From JAVXGM01 sp036657395 (GTDB lineage Bacteria; Bacillota; Clostridia; Peptostreptococcales; Anaerovoracaceae), in the NCBI GenBank assembly GCA_036657395.1, contig JAVXGM010000003.1:1-64000 (forward strand): a DNA stretch of 64,000 nt, written 5' to 3'. The notes beneath the pieces were generated by a model. That model made no database searches, was not told where the DNA came from, and saw nothing but the letters and a program-made list of their open reading frames with translations. Shown in pieces: positions 14,339 to 22,951 of the stretch. Both the position numbers and the translations under genes were made by a program. Each line of letters starts with the position of its first letter. Positions within the stretch are counted from its first letter, which is position 1.

Positions 14339-15525
14339 TGGGTATAAGAGATAGAATGTCAGGAAATGAAGCAGTGGCAGTAGCAATGCGTCAAATCAAT
14401 CCAGACGTGATGGGCGCATTCCCAATAACACCTTCAACAGAGATCCCACAGTACCTTTCTGGCTATATTGCTGAGGGACTTGTGGATACGGAATTTGTTC
14501 CGGTGGAATCGGAGCACAGTGCGATGTCTGTTTGTATTGGTGCCGCAGCAGCAGGAGCCAGAGCTATTACAGCCACATCATCAGCAGGACTTGCATTCAT
14601 GTGGGAACTTTTGTATGTGGCAGCATCTTCAAGGCTCCCAATCACTATGGCGGTAGTAAATAGAGCCCTTACAGGTCCTATTAATATAAACAACGACCAC
14701 TCTGATTCCATGGGGGCTAGAGATTCTGGATGGATACAGATTTACGCAGAGACTAATCAGGAAGTTTATGACAACTACATACAAGCTATGCCTATTTCTG
14801 AGGCAATCAGGCTGCCGATAATGATCTGTCAAGATGGATTTATTACAAGTCATGGGGTGTCAAACATGGAACTTATTGAAGATGAAAAGGTAAAAGAGTT
14901 CGTTGGGACTTATGATCCGGAAAATTATCTTTTGAAACACGAGAATCCTCTGGCAGTGGGTCCTTATGGAACGTCACCATATTATATGGAGATTAAGAGA
15001 CAGCAGGCGCAGGCTATGAAGGATTCTATGCCTATAATAATGGATGTGGCCAAGAAGTTTGAAGAGATGACTGGGAGAAATTACGGTTTCTTTGAAGAAT
15101 ACATGATGGATGATGCAGAGGTTGCTTTAGTGTTGATCGGATCCAGTGCAGGAACTGGCAAGGAAGCTGTAGATAGGCTGAGAGCAGAGGGGAAAAAAGT
15201 TGGATTGATTAAACTTCGTGTTTTCAGACCGTTCCCAAGAATTCCACTGGCAGAAGCCATGTGCAAGGTGAAAGCCGTTGCCATTATGGATAAGGCAGAG
15301 AGCTTTTCCAACAGTGGTGGTCCTCTATTTAATGAAGCGAGAAATTCTCTCTACGATTTAGAAGACAAACCTTATGCTATAAATTATATTTATGGCCTAG
15401 GGGGCAGAGATATTACAGTAGAAGATTTTTATGAAATTTACCAGGATCTTTTTGTTATATTTGACAATGATGATCCAGGAGATGTGTATAGGTATATGGG
15501 CGTAAGAGATTCGAGGTATAGATAA
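14338..15525 (+). CDS. 2-oxoacid:ferredoxin oxidoreductase, alpha subunit
   Basis: A 395-residue alpha (PorA/VorB-like) subunit. It begins SGNEAVAVAMRQI with PITPSTEIPQYL, and has the conserved VESEHSAMS segment with the glutamate that contacts the thiamine pyrophosphate aminopyrimidine. The NDHSDSMGARDSGWIQ region and the C-terminal Rossmann-like part (ALVLIGSSAGTGKEA and LRVFRPFPR) match the family at normal length. With the beta subunit it forms the TPP site. The gene is adjacent to the beta gene with no gap. Confidence 0.95.
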   Translation: MGIRDRMSGNEAVAVAMRQINPDVMGAFPITPSTEIPQYLSGYIAEGLVDTEFVPVESEHSAMSVCIGAAAAGARAITATSSAGLAFMWELLYVAASSRLPITMAVVNRALTGPININNDHSDSMGARDSGWIQIYAETNQEVYDNYIQAMPISEAIRLPIMICQDGFITSHGVSNMELIEDEKVKEFVGTYDPENYLLKHENPLAVGPYGTSPYYMEIKRQQAQAMKDSMPIIMDVAKKFEEMTGRNYGFFEEYMMDDAEVALVLIGSSAGTGKEAVDRLRAEGKKVGLIKLRVFRPFPRIPLAEAMCKVKAVAIMDKAESFSNSGGPLFNEARNSLYDLEDKPYAINYIYGLGGRDITVEDFYEIYQDLFVIFDNDDPGDVYRYMGVRDSRYR

Positions 15526-16455
15526 ATGTCATATAATTTAAAACAAGAAGTTGAAAAAAAAGAACGGTTGGCTGGAGGTCACAGACTGTGTGCAGGTTGT
15601 GGTGCCGGAATTGCAGTGCGAGGTGTACTTCGTGCCCTAAATCCAGAAGATAAAGCAGTAATAACTAATGCAACAAGTTGCTTAGAAGTATCAACATTTA
15701 TGTACCCATATACGGCTTATGAGGATAGCTATATTCATACTGCATTTGAAAACGCAGGAGCTACAACCTCTGGGGTTGAAGCGGCCTATAAAGTACTTAA
15801 GAAAAAAGGAAAGATTAAAGACAACTTTAAATTCATCGCTTTTGGTGGTGACGGAGGAACTTACGATATTGGTATGCAGTCTCTCTCGGGTGCTATGGAG
15901 AGAAACCACGATATGGTTTACGTTTGCTATGATAATGAAGCCTATATGAACACGGGAATTCAAAGATCATCTGCAACACCTAAGTTTGCCGATGCGACCA
16001 CTTCACCTATAGGAACCAAGTCTTCAGGAAAGATTCACAACAAGAAGAATCTTACTGAGATTGTTGCCGCACATAATATTCCTTATGTGGCACAGACAAC
16101 TTTTACGGGAAATTTTAAAGACCTTCATGAAAAGTCTCATAAGGCAATATATACAGAGGGGGCTTGTTTCCTTAATATACTTGCACCATGTCCAAGAGGT
16201 TGGAGATATGAGACTCCTGAAATCGCAGAAATTTGTAAATTGGCAGTAGATACTTGCGTATGGCCTCTATATGAAATAGAATATGGAGAGTGGAAACTTA
16301 CTTATGAGCCAAAGAAAAAACTTCCTGTGGAAGAATTCTTGAAAAAACAAGGTAGGTTTAGCCATATGTTTGCCAAAGGTGGCGAATGGATGATTGAAGA
16401 GACACAAAAATATGTGGATCAACAATGGGAGAAATTATTGAATAAATGTAAATGA
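15526..16455 (+). CDS. 2-oxoacid:ferredoxin oxidoreductase, beta (TPP-binding) subunit
   Basis: A 309-residue beta subunit carrying the thiamine pyrophosphate motif GDGGTYDIG with NEAYMNTGIQRS about 25 residues later. Conserved cysteines for the proximal [4Fe-4S] cluster are at CAGCGAG (residues 22 and 25), in NATSCLEVS and in APCPRGWRYE. The family normally uses this set. The gene starts directly after the alpha stop and completes the gamma-delta-alpha-beta order typical of POR/VOR complexes. Substrate preference cannot be settled by eye. Confidence 0.95.
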   Translation: MSYNLKQEVEKKERLAGGHRLCAGCGAGIAVRGVLRALNPEDKAVITNATSCLEVSTFMYPYTAYEDSYIHTAFENAGATTSGVEAAYKVLKKKGKIKDNFKFIAFGGDGGTYDIGMQSLSGAMERNHDMVYVCYDNEAYMNTGIQRSSATPKFADATTSPIGTKSSGKIHNKKNLTEIVAAHNIPYVAQTTFTGNFKDLHEKSHKAIYTEGACFLNILAPCPRGWRYETPEIAEICKLAVDTCVWPLYEIEYGEWKLTYEPKKKLPVEEFLKKQGRFSHMFAKGGEWMIEETQKYVDQQWEKLLNKCK

Positions 16456-16466
16456 GGGAGTAAATC

Positions 16467-17462
16467 ATGATTATGATCAACACACCGCTTAGAACTGAAA
16501 AATTAAATTTTAAGAATAGACTGGCTTACCCACCAATATTTGTGGGCAAGGCATCACCTGATGGAAAAATTACTCAGGACACTTTAGACTATTATGACGA
16601 AAAGACAAAGGATGGGGCCTTTTCCATGGTTACTATTGAGCATAGCTTTATTATGCAAGAAGGAAAAGCATCCTCAGGACAAGTGTCCGTAGCCGATGAT
16701 AGCACTATAGAAGGCCTTAGTAAGCTGGCTCAAACTATTCATGCAAATGGAACTAACGCAGTGTTACAATTAAATCATGCAGGTAGCTGTAGTGAGGAAT
16801 CTATAACTGGGATGCCACTTGCCGGGCCATCTCATGTGGAAAATCCTAGAAAGGGCGGAACTCCAAGAGAAATGTCTATTGAGGATATTAAGGCAGTAGA
16901 AGAGGCGTTCTTGGCTGCGGCAATTAGAGGCAAGGAAGCAGGCTTTGATGGAGTAGAGATTCACGGAGCACATTCCTACCTTTTAAATCAGTTTTATTCA
17001 CCTCTTAGCAATTTTCGCAAAGATCAATATGGAGGAAGTCTTGAAAATAGAATTCGCATCCATTTGGAAATCATACAAAAAGTGCGACAGGAACTTGGGA
17101 ATAACTACCCTATATTCTTAAGGCTAGGAGCTTGTGATCATAGAGAAGGCGGAAGTCAGATTGAAGACGGAGTAGCTGCGGCGAAAGCTTTTGTGGAGGC
17201 AGGAGTAGATGTCCTTGATATTTCTGGTGGAATGTGTGGATATGTTAACCCAGAATCTACAAAGCCAGGTTATTTTGGAGAAGAAGCTAAGGCGATTAAA
17301 GAGGCTGTAGATGTGCCGGTTATTCTAACTGGAGGCGTAAAGACTCCAGAAGATATAGAAACTCTTTTACAAGCTGGAGCAGCAGACATTATAGGAGTCG
17401 GGAGGACCGCTATGGCTGACTCTACTTGGGCGAAGAAAGCAATAGAATTTTACCAGGAGTAA
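16467..17462 (+). CDS. Old Yellow Enzyme-like FMN oxidoreductase
   Basis: A 331-residue single-domain (beta-alpha)8 flavoprotein of the NADH:flavin oxidoreductase/OYE family. It has QLNHAGS (usual QLxHxGR), the active-site region DGVEIHGAHSYLLNQFYSPLSN, GGSLENRIR, and the FMN-phosphate segment VILTGGVKTPED with IIGVGR. It lacks the C-terminal FAD/NAD and iron-sulfur-containing half of full enoate reductases or dienoyl-CoA reductases (about 650 residues). Such enzymes reduce activated C=C bonds. In this operon it could supply saturated acids or act on an enoyl substrate, which is speculative. It starts 11 bp after the beta gene with GAGGGAG upstream. Confidence 0.9.
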   Translation: MIMINTPLRTEKLNFKNRLAYPPIFVGKASPDGKITQDTLDYYDEKTKDGAFSMVTIEHSFIMQEGKASSGQVSVADDSTIEGLSKLAQTIHANGTNAVLQLNHAGSCSEESITGMPLAGPSHVENPRKGGTPREMSIEDIKAVEEAFLAAAIRGKEAGFDGVEIHGAHSYLLNQFYSPLSNFRKDQYGGSLENRIRIHLEIIQKVRQELGNNYPIFLRLGACDHREGGSQIEDGVAAAKAFVEAGVDVLDISGGMCGYVNPESTKPGYFGEEAKAIKEAVDVPVILTGGVKTPEDIETLLQAGAADIIGVGRTAMADSTWAKKAIEFYQE

Positions 17463-17527
17463 GTCAGAAACCAATCAAAAATAAGCCAATTGTTGGAGTA
17501 AAAAAATATAAAGAATAGAGAGAAGAT

Positions 17528-18841
17528 ATGGAACACATTATTTGGAATAAAAAGATGGAGTGTGCAGATAGAAAAACCATTGAAACACTTCAATTACAGA
17601 GGTTAAAGCAGACAGTGAAAATCTGTTATGAAAAGGTGCCACTGTACACAAGTAAGTTTGACGCTATAGGCCTAAAGCCAGAAGACATTCAAAATTTAGA
17701 GGATGTAAAAAAGATCCCATTTACAACCGCTGAGGATCTAAAAGATAATTATCCTTTTGGTATGTTTGCTGTAGATAAAAAAGATGTTGTGCGAATCCAT
17801 GGTTCTTCAGGAACTACAGGTAAACCTAAGATTGTCGGTTACACGAGAAATGACCTTGATATGTGGTCAGATATTGTAGCTAGAGTGGTTTGCGGTGCAG
17901 GAGGTAATCCTGAAGACATCGCACAGATTGCATTTGGATATGGACTATTCACAGGAGGCTTTGGACTTCATTACGGATTAGAAAAATTAGGAGCCATGGT
18001 GGTCCCTCTTTCCAGTGGTAATACGGAAAGACAGCTTATGCTCATGCAGGATTTTGAGTCTACCATATTAATTGCCACTCCATCATATGCATTGTTTTTA
18101 GCCGATGAAATCGAAAAGAGAAACATTGATAAGAGCAAGATTAAATTAAGATTGGCACTCTTTGGTGGCGAAGGACATACAGAGGAAATGCGTAGAAAGA
18201 TTGAAAAACAGCTAGGCATCATTGCTACAGAAAATTATGGTCTTTCAGAAGTAGTTGGGCCAGGATATTCCGGAGAATGTTATATAAAGGATGGAATGCA
18301 CATCGCAGAAGACCACTTCTATTCAGAAATTATAGATACGGAAAACTTAGAGCCTCTTCCAATAGGAGAAAAGGGTGAGCTGGTTATCACATCTTTGACA
18401 AAAGAAGCTTTCCCAATACTAAGATACAGAACCAGAGATATAACCTGGCTAGACCAGAAACCATGTAAATGTGGAAGAACTTCCATGAGAATGGCCAAGG
18501 TACAAGGTCGTACCGATGATATGATGGTAATTAGAGGCGTAAATGTATTCCCATCCCAGATTGAGTCTGTAGTAATGTCTATGAATGAAATAGAACCTTT
18601 CTATGAAATTGTAATTTATAGTGAAGGATATATGGACAAAATCGAAGTAAAAGTGGAGTTTTCAGATGCTTCAATTTTGGATGACTTTAATAAATTAGAA
18701 GCCCTTCGGGCAAAGATAAAACATAATTTAAGAGTAATACTTAACATTGATGCAAAGGTAACCTTAGTATCATCAGGAACATTGCCTAGATTTGAAGGAA
18801 AAGCAAAGAGAGTTATTGATCGTAGAACTAAACAAGTGTGA
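17528..18841 (+). CDS. paaK: Phenylacetate--CoA ligase family protein (copy 1)
   Basis: A 437-residue AMP-forming CoA ligase of the PaaK type. The phosphate-binding loop is HGSSGTTGKPKIVGYT (about residues 91-106); later motifs are ENYGLSEVVGPG, LRYRTRDIT, and MVIRGVNVFPSQIES before the C-terminal ACT-like domain. The length equals the family norm. It activates an aryl-acetic or other carboxylic acid with ATP and CoA. A cysteine cluster (CKCGR) typical of the family is present. It lies 65 bp after the OYE gene and 7 bp before iorA. A second copy of the same length is at 21164. Substrate is unknown. Confidence 0.93.
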   Translation: MEHIIWNKKMECADRKTIETLQLQRLKQTVKICYEKVPLYTSKFDAIGLKPEDIQNLEDVKKIPFTTAEDLKDNYPFGMFAVDKKDVVRIHGSSGTTGKPKIVGYTRNDLDMWSDIVARVVCGAGGNPEDIAQIAFGYGLFTGGFGLHYGLEKLGAMVVPLSSGNTERQLMLMQDFESTILIATPSYALFLADEIEKRNIDKSKIKLRLALFGGEGHTEEMRRKIEKQLGIIATENYGLSEVVGPGYSGECYIKDGMHIAEDHFYSEIIDTENLEPLPIGEKGELVITSLTKEAFPILRYRTRDITWLDQKPCKCGRTSMRMAKVQGRTDDMMVIRGVNVFPSQIESVVMSMNEIEPFYEIVIYSEGYMDKIEVKVEFSDASILDDFNKLEALRAKIKHNLRVILNIDAKVTLVSSGTLPRFEGKAKRVIDRRTKQV

Positions 18842-18848
18842 GGTTAAA

Positions 18849-20573
18849 ATGAAGAAGAAGATAATGCTAGGAAATGAAGCCTTTGCAAGAGGTGCATATG
18901 AAGCAGGCGTAAAGGTGATTTCCTCATACCCAGGAACACCAAGTACAGAAATTACTGAGGAAGCTGCAAAGTATAAAGAGATTTATGTAGAGTGGGCTCC
19001 TAATGAAAAGGTTGCAGTAGAAGTTGCGTCGGGAAGCTCAATCGGCGGAGCTAGATCCCTGTCATGTATGAAGCATGTTGGGCTTAATGTAGCTGCAGAC
19101 CCATTTTTTACTGTGGCATACACAGGAGTAACCGGAGGGTTAGTGCTTGTAGTTGCAGATGATAACGGATGTCACTCTAGCCAGAATGAACAGGATTCTA
19201 GATATTACGCAAAGAGTGCAGGGGTTCCGCTATTAGAGCCATCTAATGCCCAGGAATGTAAAGACTTTATGAAATACGCTTATGATCTAAGTGAAAAATA
19301 TGACACCCCAATTTTGATCAGATCTAACACGAGAATTTCCCACTCAAGGGGCATCGTGACAGTGGAAGACAGACAGGAAAAAGAACTTATCCCATACACA
19401 AAGAACGTCCAAAAATATGTTGCTATGCCTGCTATGGCAAAGAAGTTACATATTGTTCAGGAAAAACGCTTAAACCAGATTGAAATGGACTCTAAGGACT
19501 TCCCAATTAATAGAATTGAGATGGATGATAAAAAAATTGGAATTATCACTAGTGGAATTGGCTATCAATATGTAAAAGAGGCTCTTCCAAATGCTAGTAT
19601 CTTAAAGCTAGGAATTGTTAACCCATTGCCAAAAACTCTTATTGAAGAGTTTGCATCAAAGGTTGATGAAGTATTTGTCATCGAAGAGGGAAATCCTTTT
19701 TTCGAGGAACAGATCAAAGCAATGGGCATTAAGACATGTGGTAAAGATATGTTTACTATTCAGGGAGAATATTCAGCCAATATGATTCGAAAGGCATTTA
19801 CGGGAGAAGAAACGGATCATGCGCAGCCACCTGCAGCACCGCCAAGACCTCCACTACTTTGTGCAGGATGTCCTCACAGAGGATTATTTTACGTGCTTAA
19901 CAAGCTTAATAAAACAGTTATGGGGGATATTGGATGTTACACACTTGGTGCACTTCCGCCAACTTCAGCTATGGACGCTTGTCTTTGCATGGGTGGATCC
20001 ATTACGATGGCACATGGGTTTGAAAAGGCCAGAGGTCAGGATGACGCCAGAAATTTAGTCGCTGTTCTTGGAGATTCAACATTTATTCACTCAGGAATTA
20101 CAGGTCTTATAAACATGAATTACAACAAGGCGACAGGCACCGTAATAATATTAGACAACAGAATCACAGGAATGACAGGCCATCAACAAAATCCTTCTAC
20201 AGGGAAAAATATTAGAGGGCAAGAGGCTCCGGCAATTGATATTGGAACAATATGCAAAGCTTGCGGTGTTAAACACGTTGTAGAAGTGGATCCCTTTGAT
20301 TTACCTAAGGTTGAGCGAATTGTTAAGGAAGAAACAGCAAGAGAAGAGTTGTCTGTAATTATTACAAAGAGACCTTGCGCCCTTATCATTAAACAGCCTG
20401 ACGTACGTTTTGCAATCACTGAGAATTGTAAGAATTGTAAAAAATGTATGGAAATCGGTTGTCCTGCTATTGAAATAAAAGATGGTAAACCGTTTATTGC
20501 AGTGGACAGTTGTGTAGGTTGTGATCTTTGTACAAGAGTTTGTCCTTTTGCGGCCATAAAGGAGGTAAAGTAA
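18849..20573 (+). CDS. iorA: Indolepyruvate:ferredoxin oxidoreductase, alpha subunit
   Basis: A 574-residue fused oxidoreductase subunit. The N-terminal half is PorA-like (GNEAFARGAYEAGVKVISSYPGTPSTEI), the middle carries the TPP site (CAGCPHRG and GDSTFIHSG with DNRITGMTG), and the C terminus holds two ferredoxin motifs (CKNCKKCMEIGCP and CVGCDLCTRVCPF). The first cluster has the atypical spacing seen in IorA. It converts aryl pyruvates to aryl acetyl-CoA, reversibly. I chose ATG 18849, with GAGGT 5 bp upstream, instead of an in-frame ATG at 18792 inside the preceding gene. It is immediately followed by iorB. Confidence 0.95.
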   Translation: MKKKIMLGNEAFARGAYEAGVKVISSYPGTPSTEITEEAAKYKEIYVEWAPNEKVAVEVASGSSIGGARSLSCMKHVGLNVAADPFFTVAYTGVTGGLVLVVADDNGCHSSQNEQDSRYYAKSAGVPLLEPSNAQECKDFMKYAYDLSEKYDTPILIRSNTRISHSRGIVTVEDRQEKELIPYTKNVQKYVAMPAMAKKLHIVQEKRLNQIEMDSKDFPINRIEMDDKKIGIITSGIGYQYVKEALPNASILKLGIVNPLPKTLIEEFASKVDEVFVIEEGNPFFEEQIKAMGIKTCGKDMFTIQGEYSANMIRKAFTGEETDHAQPPAAPPRPPLLCAGCPHRGLFYVLNKLNKTVMGDIGCYTLGALPPTSAMDACLCMGGSITMAHGFEKARGQDDARNLVAVLGDSTFIHSGITGLINMNYNKATGTVIILDNRITGMTGHQQNPSTGKNIRGQEAPAIDIGTICKACGVKHVVEVDPFDLPKVERIVKEETAREELSVIITKRPCALIIKQPDVRFAITENCKNCKKCMEIGCPAIEIKDGKPFIAVDSCVGCDLCTRVCPFAAIKEVK

Positions 20574-21149
20574 ATGCAGGATATCAATATACTCATTGTC
20601 GGTGTAGGCGGACAGGGAACTCTTTTAGCTAGTGTGCTCCTTGGCAATATTGCGCTAGAAGAAGGATATGATGTAAAATTGGCAGAAGTACACGGCATGG
20701 CTCAAAGAGGAGGAAGTGTTGTTACTCATGTTAGAATTAGCGAAAATAAGGTAAGCTCACCTTTAATTGAAGAGGGTGGTGCAGATGTGATCGTAGCATT
20801 TGAAGAACTAGAAGCATACAGATGGATTTCATACCTTAAAAAGGGTGGCGACATATTTATCAATGAACAGCAGATAAAGCCTATGCCAGTTATCATGGGG
20901 CAAGCTGATTATCCGGAAAATATTGTAGAATTTTTAAGGAAAAATGCTGGTAGTGTTACTGCCTTTGATGCACTTAAGATTGCAACAGAGTGTGGCAATG
21001 CAAAAGCGGTAAACATTGTGTTACTTGGGGCTATGGCAAAAAAACTTTCATTTTCCAGAGAAACCTGGATAAAGCAGATAGAAAATACAGTAAAACCTAA
21101 GTTTGTTGAATTAAACAAGATAGCCTTCACAAAAGGCTATGAAGTATAG
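20574..21149 (+). CDS. iorB: Indolepyruvate:ferredoxin oxidoreductase, beta subunit
   Basis: A 191-residue IorB subunit related to the gamma subunit of other oxidoreductases. The motif LIVGVGGQGTLLASVLLGNIA and HGMAQRGGSVVTHVR are diagnostic. It pairs with IorA, whose stop codon immediately precedes this start; GGAGG lies in the last codons of iorA. The complex oxidises, or in reverse reductively carboxylates, aryl or related CoA esters. It is followed 14 bp later by the second CoA ligase, a pairing common in anaerobes and methanogens. Confidence 0.94.
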   Translation: MQDINILIVGVGGQGTLLASVLLGNIALEEGYDVKLAEVHGMAQRGGSVVTHVRISENKVSSPLIEEGGADVIVAFEELEAYRWISYLKKGGDIFINEQQIKPMPVIMGQADYPENIVEFLRKNAGSVTAFDALKIATECGNAKAVNIVLLGAMAKKLSFSRETWIKQIENTVKPKFVELNKIAFTKGYEV

Positions 21150-21163
21150 GAGGAGCTTGATAG

Positions 21164-22477
21164 ATGACAATTTGGAATAAGGCGATGGAGTGTTCTGATA
21201 GAGAAACTTTGGAGGAAATTCAATTAAAAAGGTTGAAAACCACCATAAAAAGGGTTTATCAGAACGTTGAAACCTATAGAACAAGAATGCAAGCGAAAGG
21301 GATTAAGCCGGGAGATATACAATCCTTAGAGGACCTTAAAAACCTGCCATTTACAGAAAAAACCGACCTACGGGATAATTACCCCTATGGAATGTTTTCT
21401 TCACCCTTAAGCGAGATTGTGCGTATTCACGCATCTTCTGGTACCACAGGAAAACCTACAGTAGTTGGATATACTAGAGGAGACCTTGAAATGTGGGCTG
21501 AATGTATGGCAAGGTGTTTGACCATGACTGGAGGAGACAAAAATTCAGTAGTGCAAGTTGCATACGGATATGGACTGTTTACAGGAGGCCTTGGAGCACA
21601 TAACGGAGCAGAATATATGGGCGCCTCAGTAATTCCAATGAGCAGTGGAAATACACAAAAGCAGATATTGCTTATGAAGGACTTTAAGACAACTATTTTA
21701 TGCTGTACACCATCCTATGCCCTTACTATTGCAGAGGCAGTAAAGAAGGCCGGAGTATCTCCAGAAGAGTTGACATTAAAGTCAGGCGTCTTTGGTGCTG
21801 AACCTTGGACCGATGGTATGCGTGATCAGATTGAAAAGGGTCTTGGCATAAAGGCGTTTGATATTTATGGTCTTAGTGAAGTAATGGGACCGGGAGTATC
21901 TTGTAGCTGTGAAGCACAGAATGGGATGCATATTAATGAAGACTTTTTTATTCCAGAAATTATCGATCCAAAGACAGAAGAAGTTCTCCCTTATGGGGAA
22001 AAAGGAGAGTTAGTATTTACTACTGTTGGAAAAGATGGCATTCCACTAATTCGCTACAGAACTAGAGATATTTGTTACCTTATGCCAGAAAAATGCTCTT
22101 GCGGTAGAACCACGGTGAGAATGAGCAGAGTTCTTGGACGTTCTGATGATATGCTTATCATCAGGGGTGTAAATGTATTCCCATCACAGATTGAGACAGT
22201 GATAAGCAAATTTGAAGAGCTTACTATGAACTACAAGCTGTACATAGGAAGAGAAAACAACACAGACACTTTCCAATTAGGAGTTGAGCTGGCTGAAGGC
22301 TTGGCTATAGATGACATTAAATTTATCGAATCCCTTAAAGGGAGAGTAGACCATGAACTGAGAACTCTTCTAGGTATTGGTTGCAAGGTTAAATTCCTAA
22401 GTGCTGGGACATTACCAAGAAGTGAAGGAAAAGCCGTTAGAGTTGAAGATACAAGAAATCTTTCTATTCGTGTGTAG
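21164..22477 (+). CDS. paaK: Phenylacetate--CoA ligase family protein (copy 2)
   Basis: A 437-residue PaaK-type AMP-forming ligase, the same length as copy 1 and with the same beginning pattern (WNKAMECSDRETL against WNKKMECADRKTI). The ATP loop is HASSGTTGKPTVVGYT; further motifs are FDIYGLSEVMGPG, IRYRTRDICYL, CSCGRT and IIRGVNVFPSQIET. The two copies differ enough in the middle region to suggest different acid substrates. It sits between iorB and the ACT gene, with TAGGAGG in its leader. It likely supplies or consumes the acyl-CoA handled by IorAB. Confidence 0.94.
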   Translation: MTIWNKAMECSDRETLEEIQLKRLKTTIKRVYQNVETYRTRMQAKGIKPGDIQSLEDLKNLPFTEKTDLRDNYPYGMFSSPLSEIVRIHASSGTTGKPTVVGYTRGDLEMWAECMARCLTMTGGDKNSVVQVAYGYGLFTGGLGAHNGAEYMGASVIPMSSGNTQKQILLMKDFKTTILCCTPSYALTIAEAVKKAGVSPEELTLKSGVFGAEPWTDGMRDQIEKGLGIKAFDIYGLSEVMGPGVSCSCEAQNGMHINEDFFIPEIIDPKTEEVLPYGEKGELVFTTVGKDGIPLIRYRTRDICYLMPEKCSCGRTTVRMSRVLGRSDDMLIIRGVNVFPSQIETVISKFEELTMNYKLYIGRENNTDTFQLGVELAEGLAIDDIKFIESLKGRVDHELRTLLGIGCKVKFLSAGTLPRSEGKAVRVEDTRNLSIRV

Positions 22478-22495
22478 ATCTAAGGAGGAAGAAGA

Positions 22496-22921
22496 ATGAT
22501 AGTAAAACAGATGTCGGTATTCGTAGAAAATACCACAGGTAGACTTTCAGAATTGACAGAAGTACTTGCTAAGTATGAAATTGATATTAAAGCAATGTGT
22601 ATTGCGGATACGGTGGATTTTGGGATACTTCGTTGTATCGTAAGTGATGCTGATGAAGCGACAAGAGAGCTTAAAAAGAATGGATTTACTGCCAGTATTA
22701 CAGAAGTAATTGCAGTAGAGCTTAATGATCATCCAGGTGGTCTTGATGCAGTTCTTAAAGTTTTGTGTAAGGAAGATATAGCCGTGGATTATATTTATTC
22801 CACCATTAGATCTTCCAAGGGAAAGGCATTGATTATAATAAAAGTAGCAGATCCAAGAAGGGCTATTGAAGTTTTAACTAAAGCGGGTGTAGTGTTACAC
22901 TGTATAGACGACTTAATGTAA
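22496..22921 (+). CDS. Tandem ACT-domain protein
   Basis: A 141-residue protein consisting of two ACT domains (about residues 3-66 and 71-138): MSVFVENTTGRLSELTEVLAK and then GGLDAVLKVLCKEDIAVDYIYS. There is no catalytic domain. ACT pairs bind amino acids and act as sensors. Genes of this type are commonly adjacent to paaK and iorAB, and I infer a role in feedback control by an end-product amino acid such as isoleucine or phenylalanine. AAGGAGG lies 8 bp upstream. It follows copy 2 of the ligase by 18 bp and precedes the MATE gene by 30 bp. Confidence 0.9.
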   Translation: MIVKQMSVFVENTTGRLSELTEVLAKYEIDIKAMCIADTVDFGILRCIVSDADEATRELKKNGFTASITEVIAVELNDHPGGLDAVLKVLCKEDIAVDYIYSTIRSSKGKALIIIKVADPRRAIEVLTKAGVVLHCIDDLM

Positions 22922-22951
22922 TTGACAAAAGAAAGTGGAGTAGTAAGGCAA

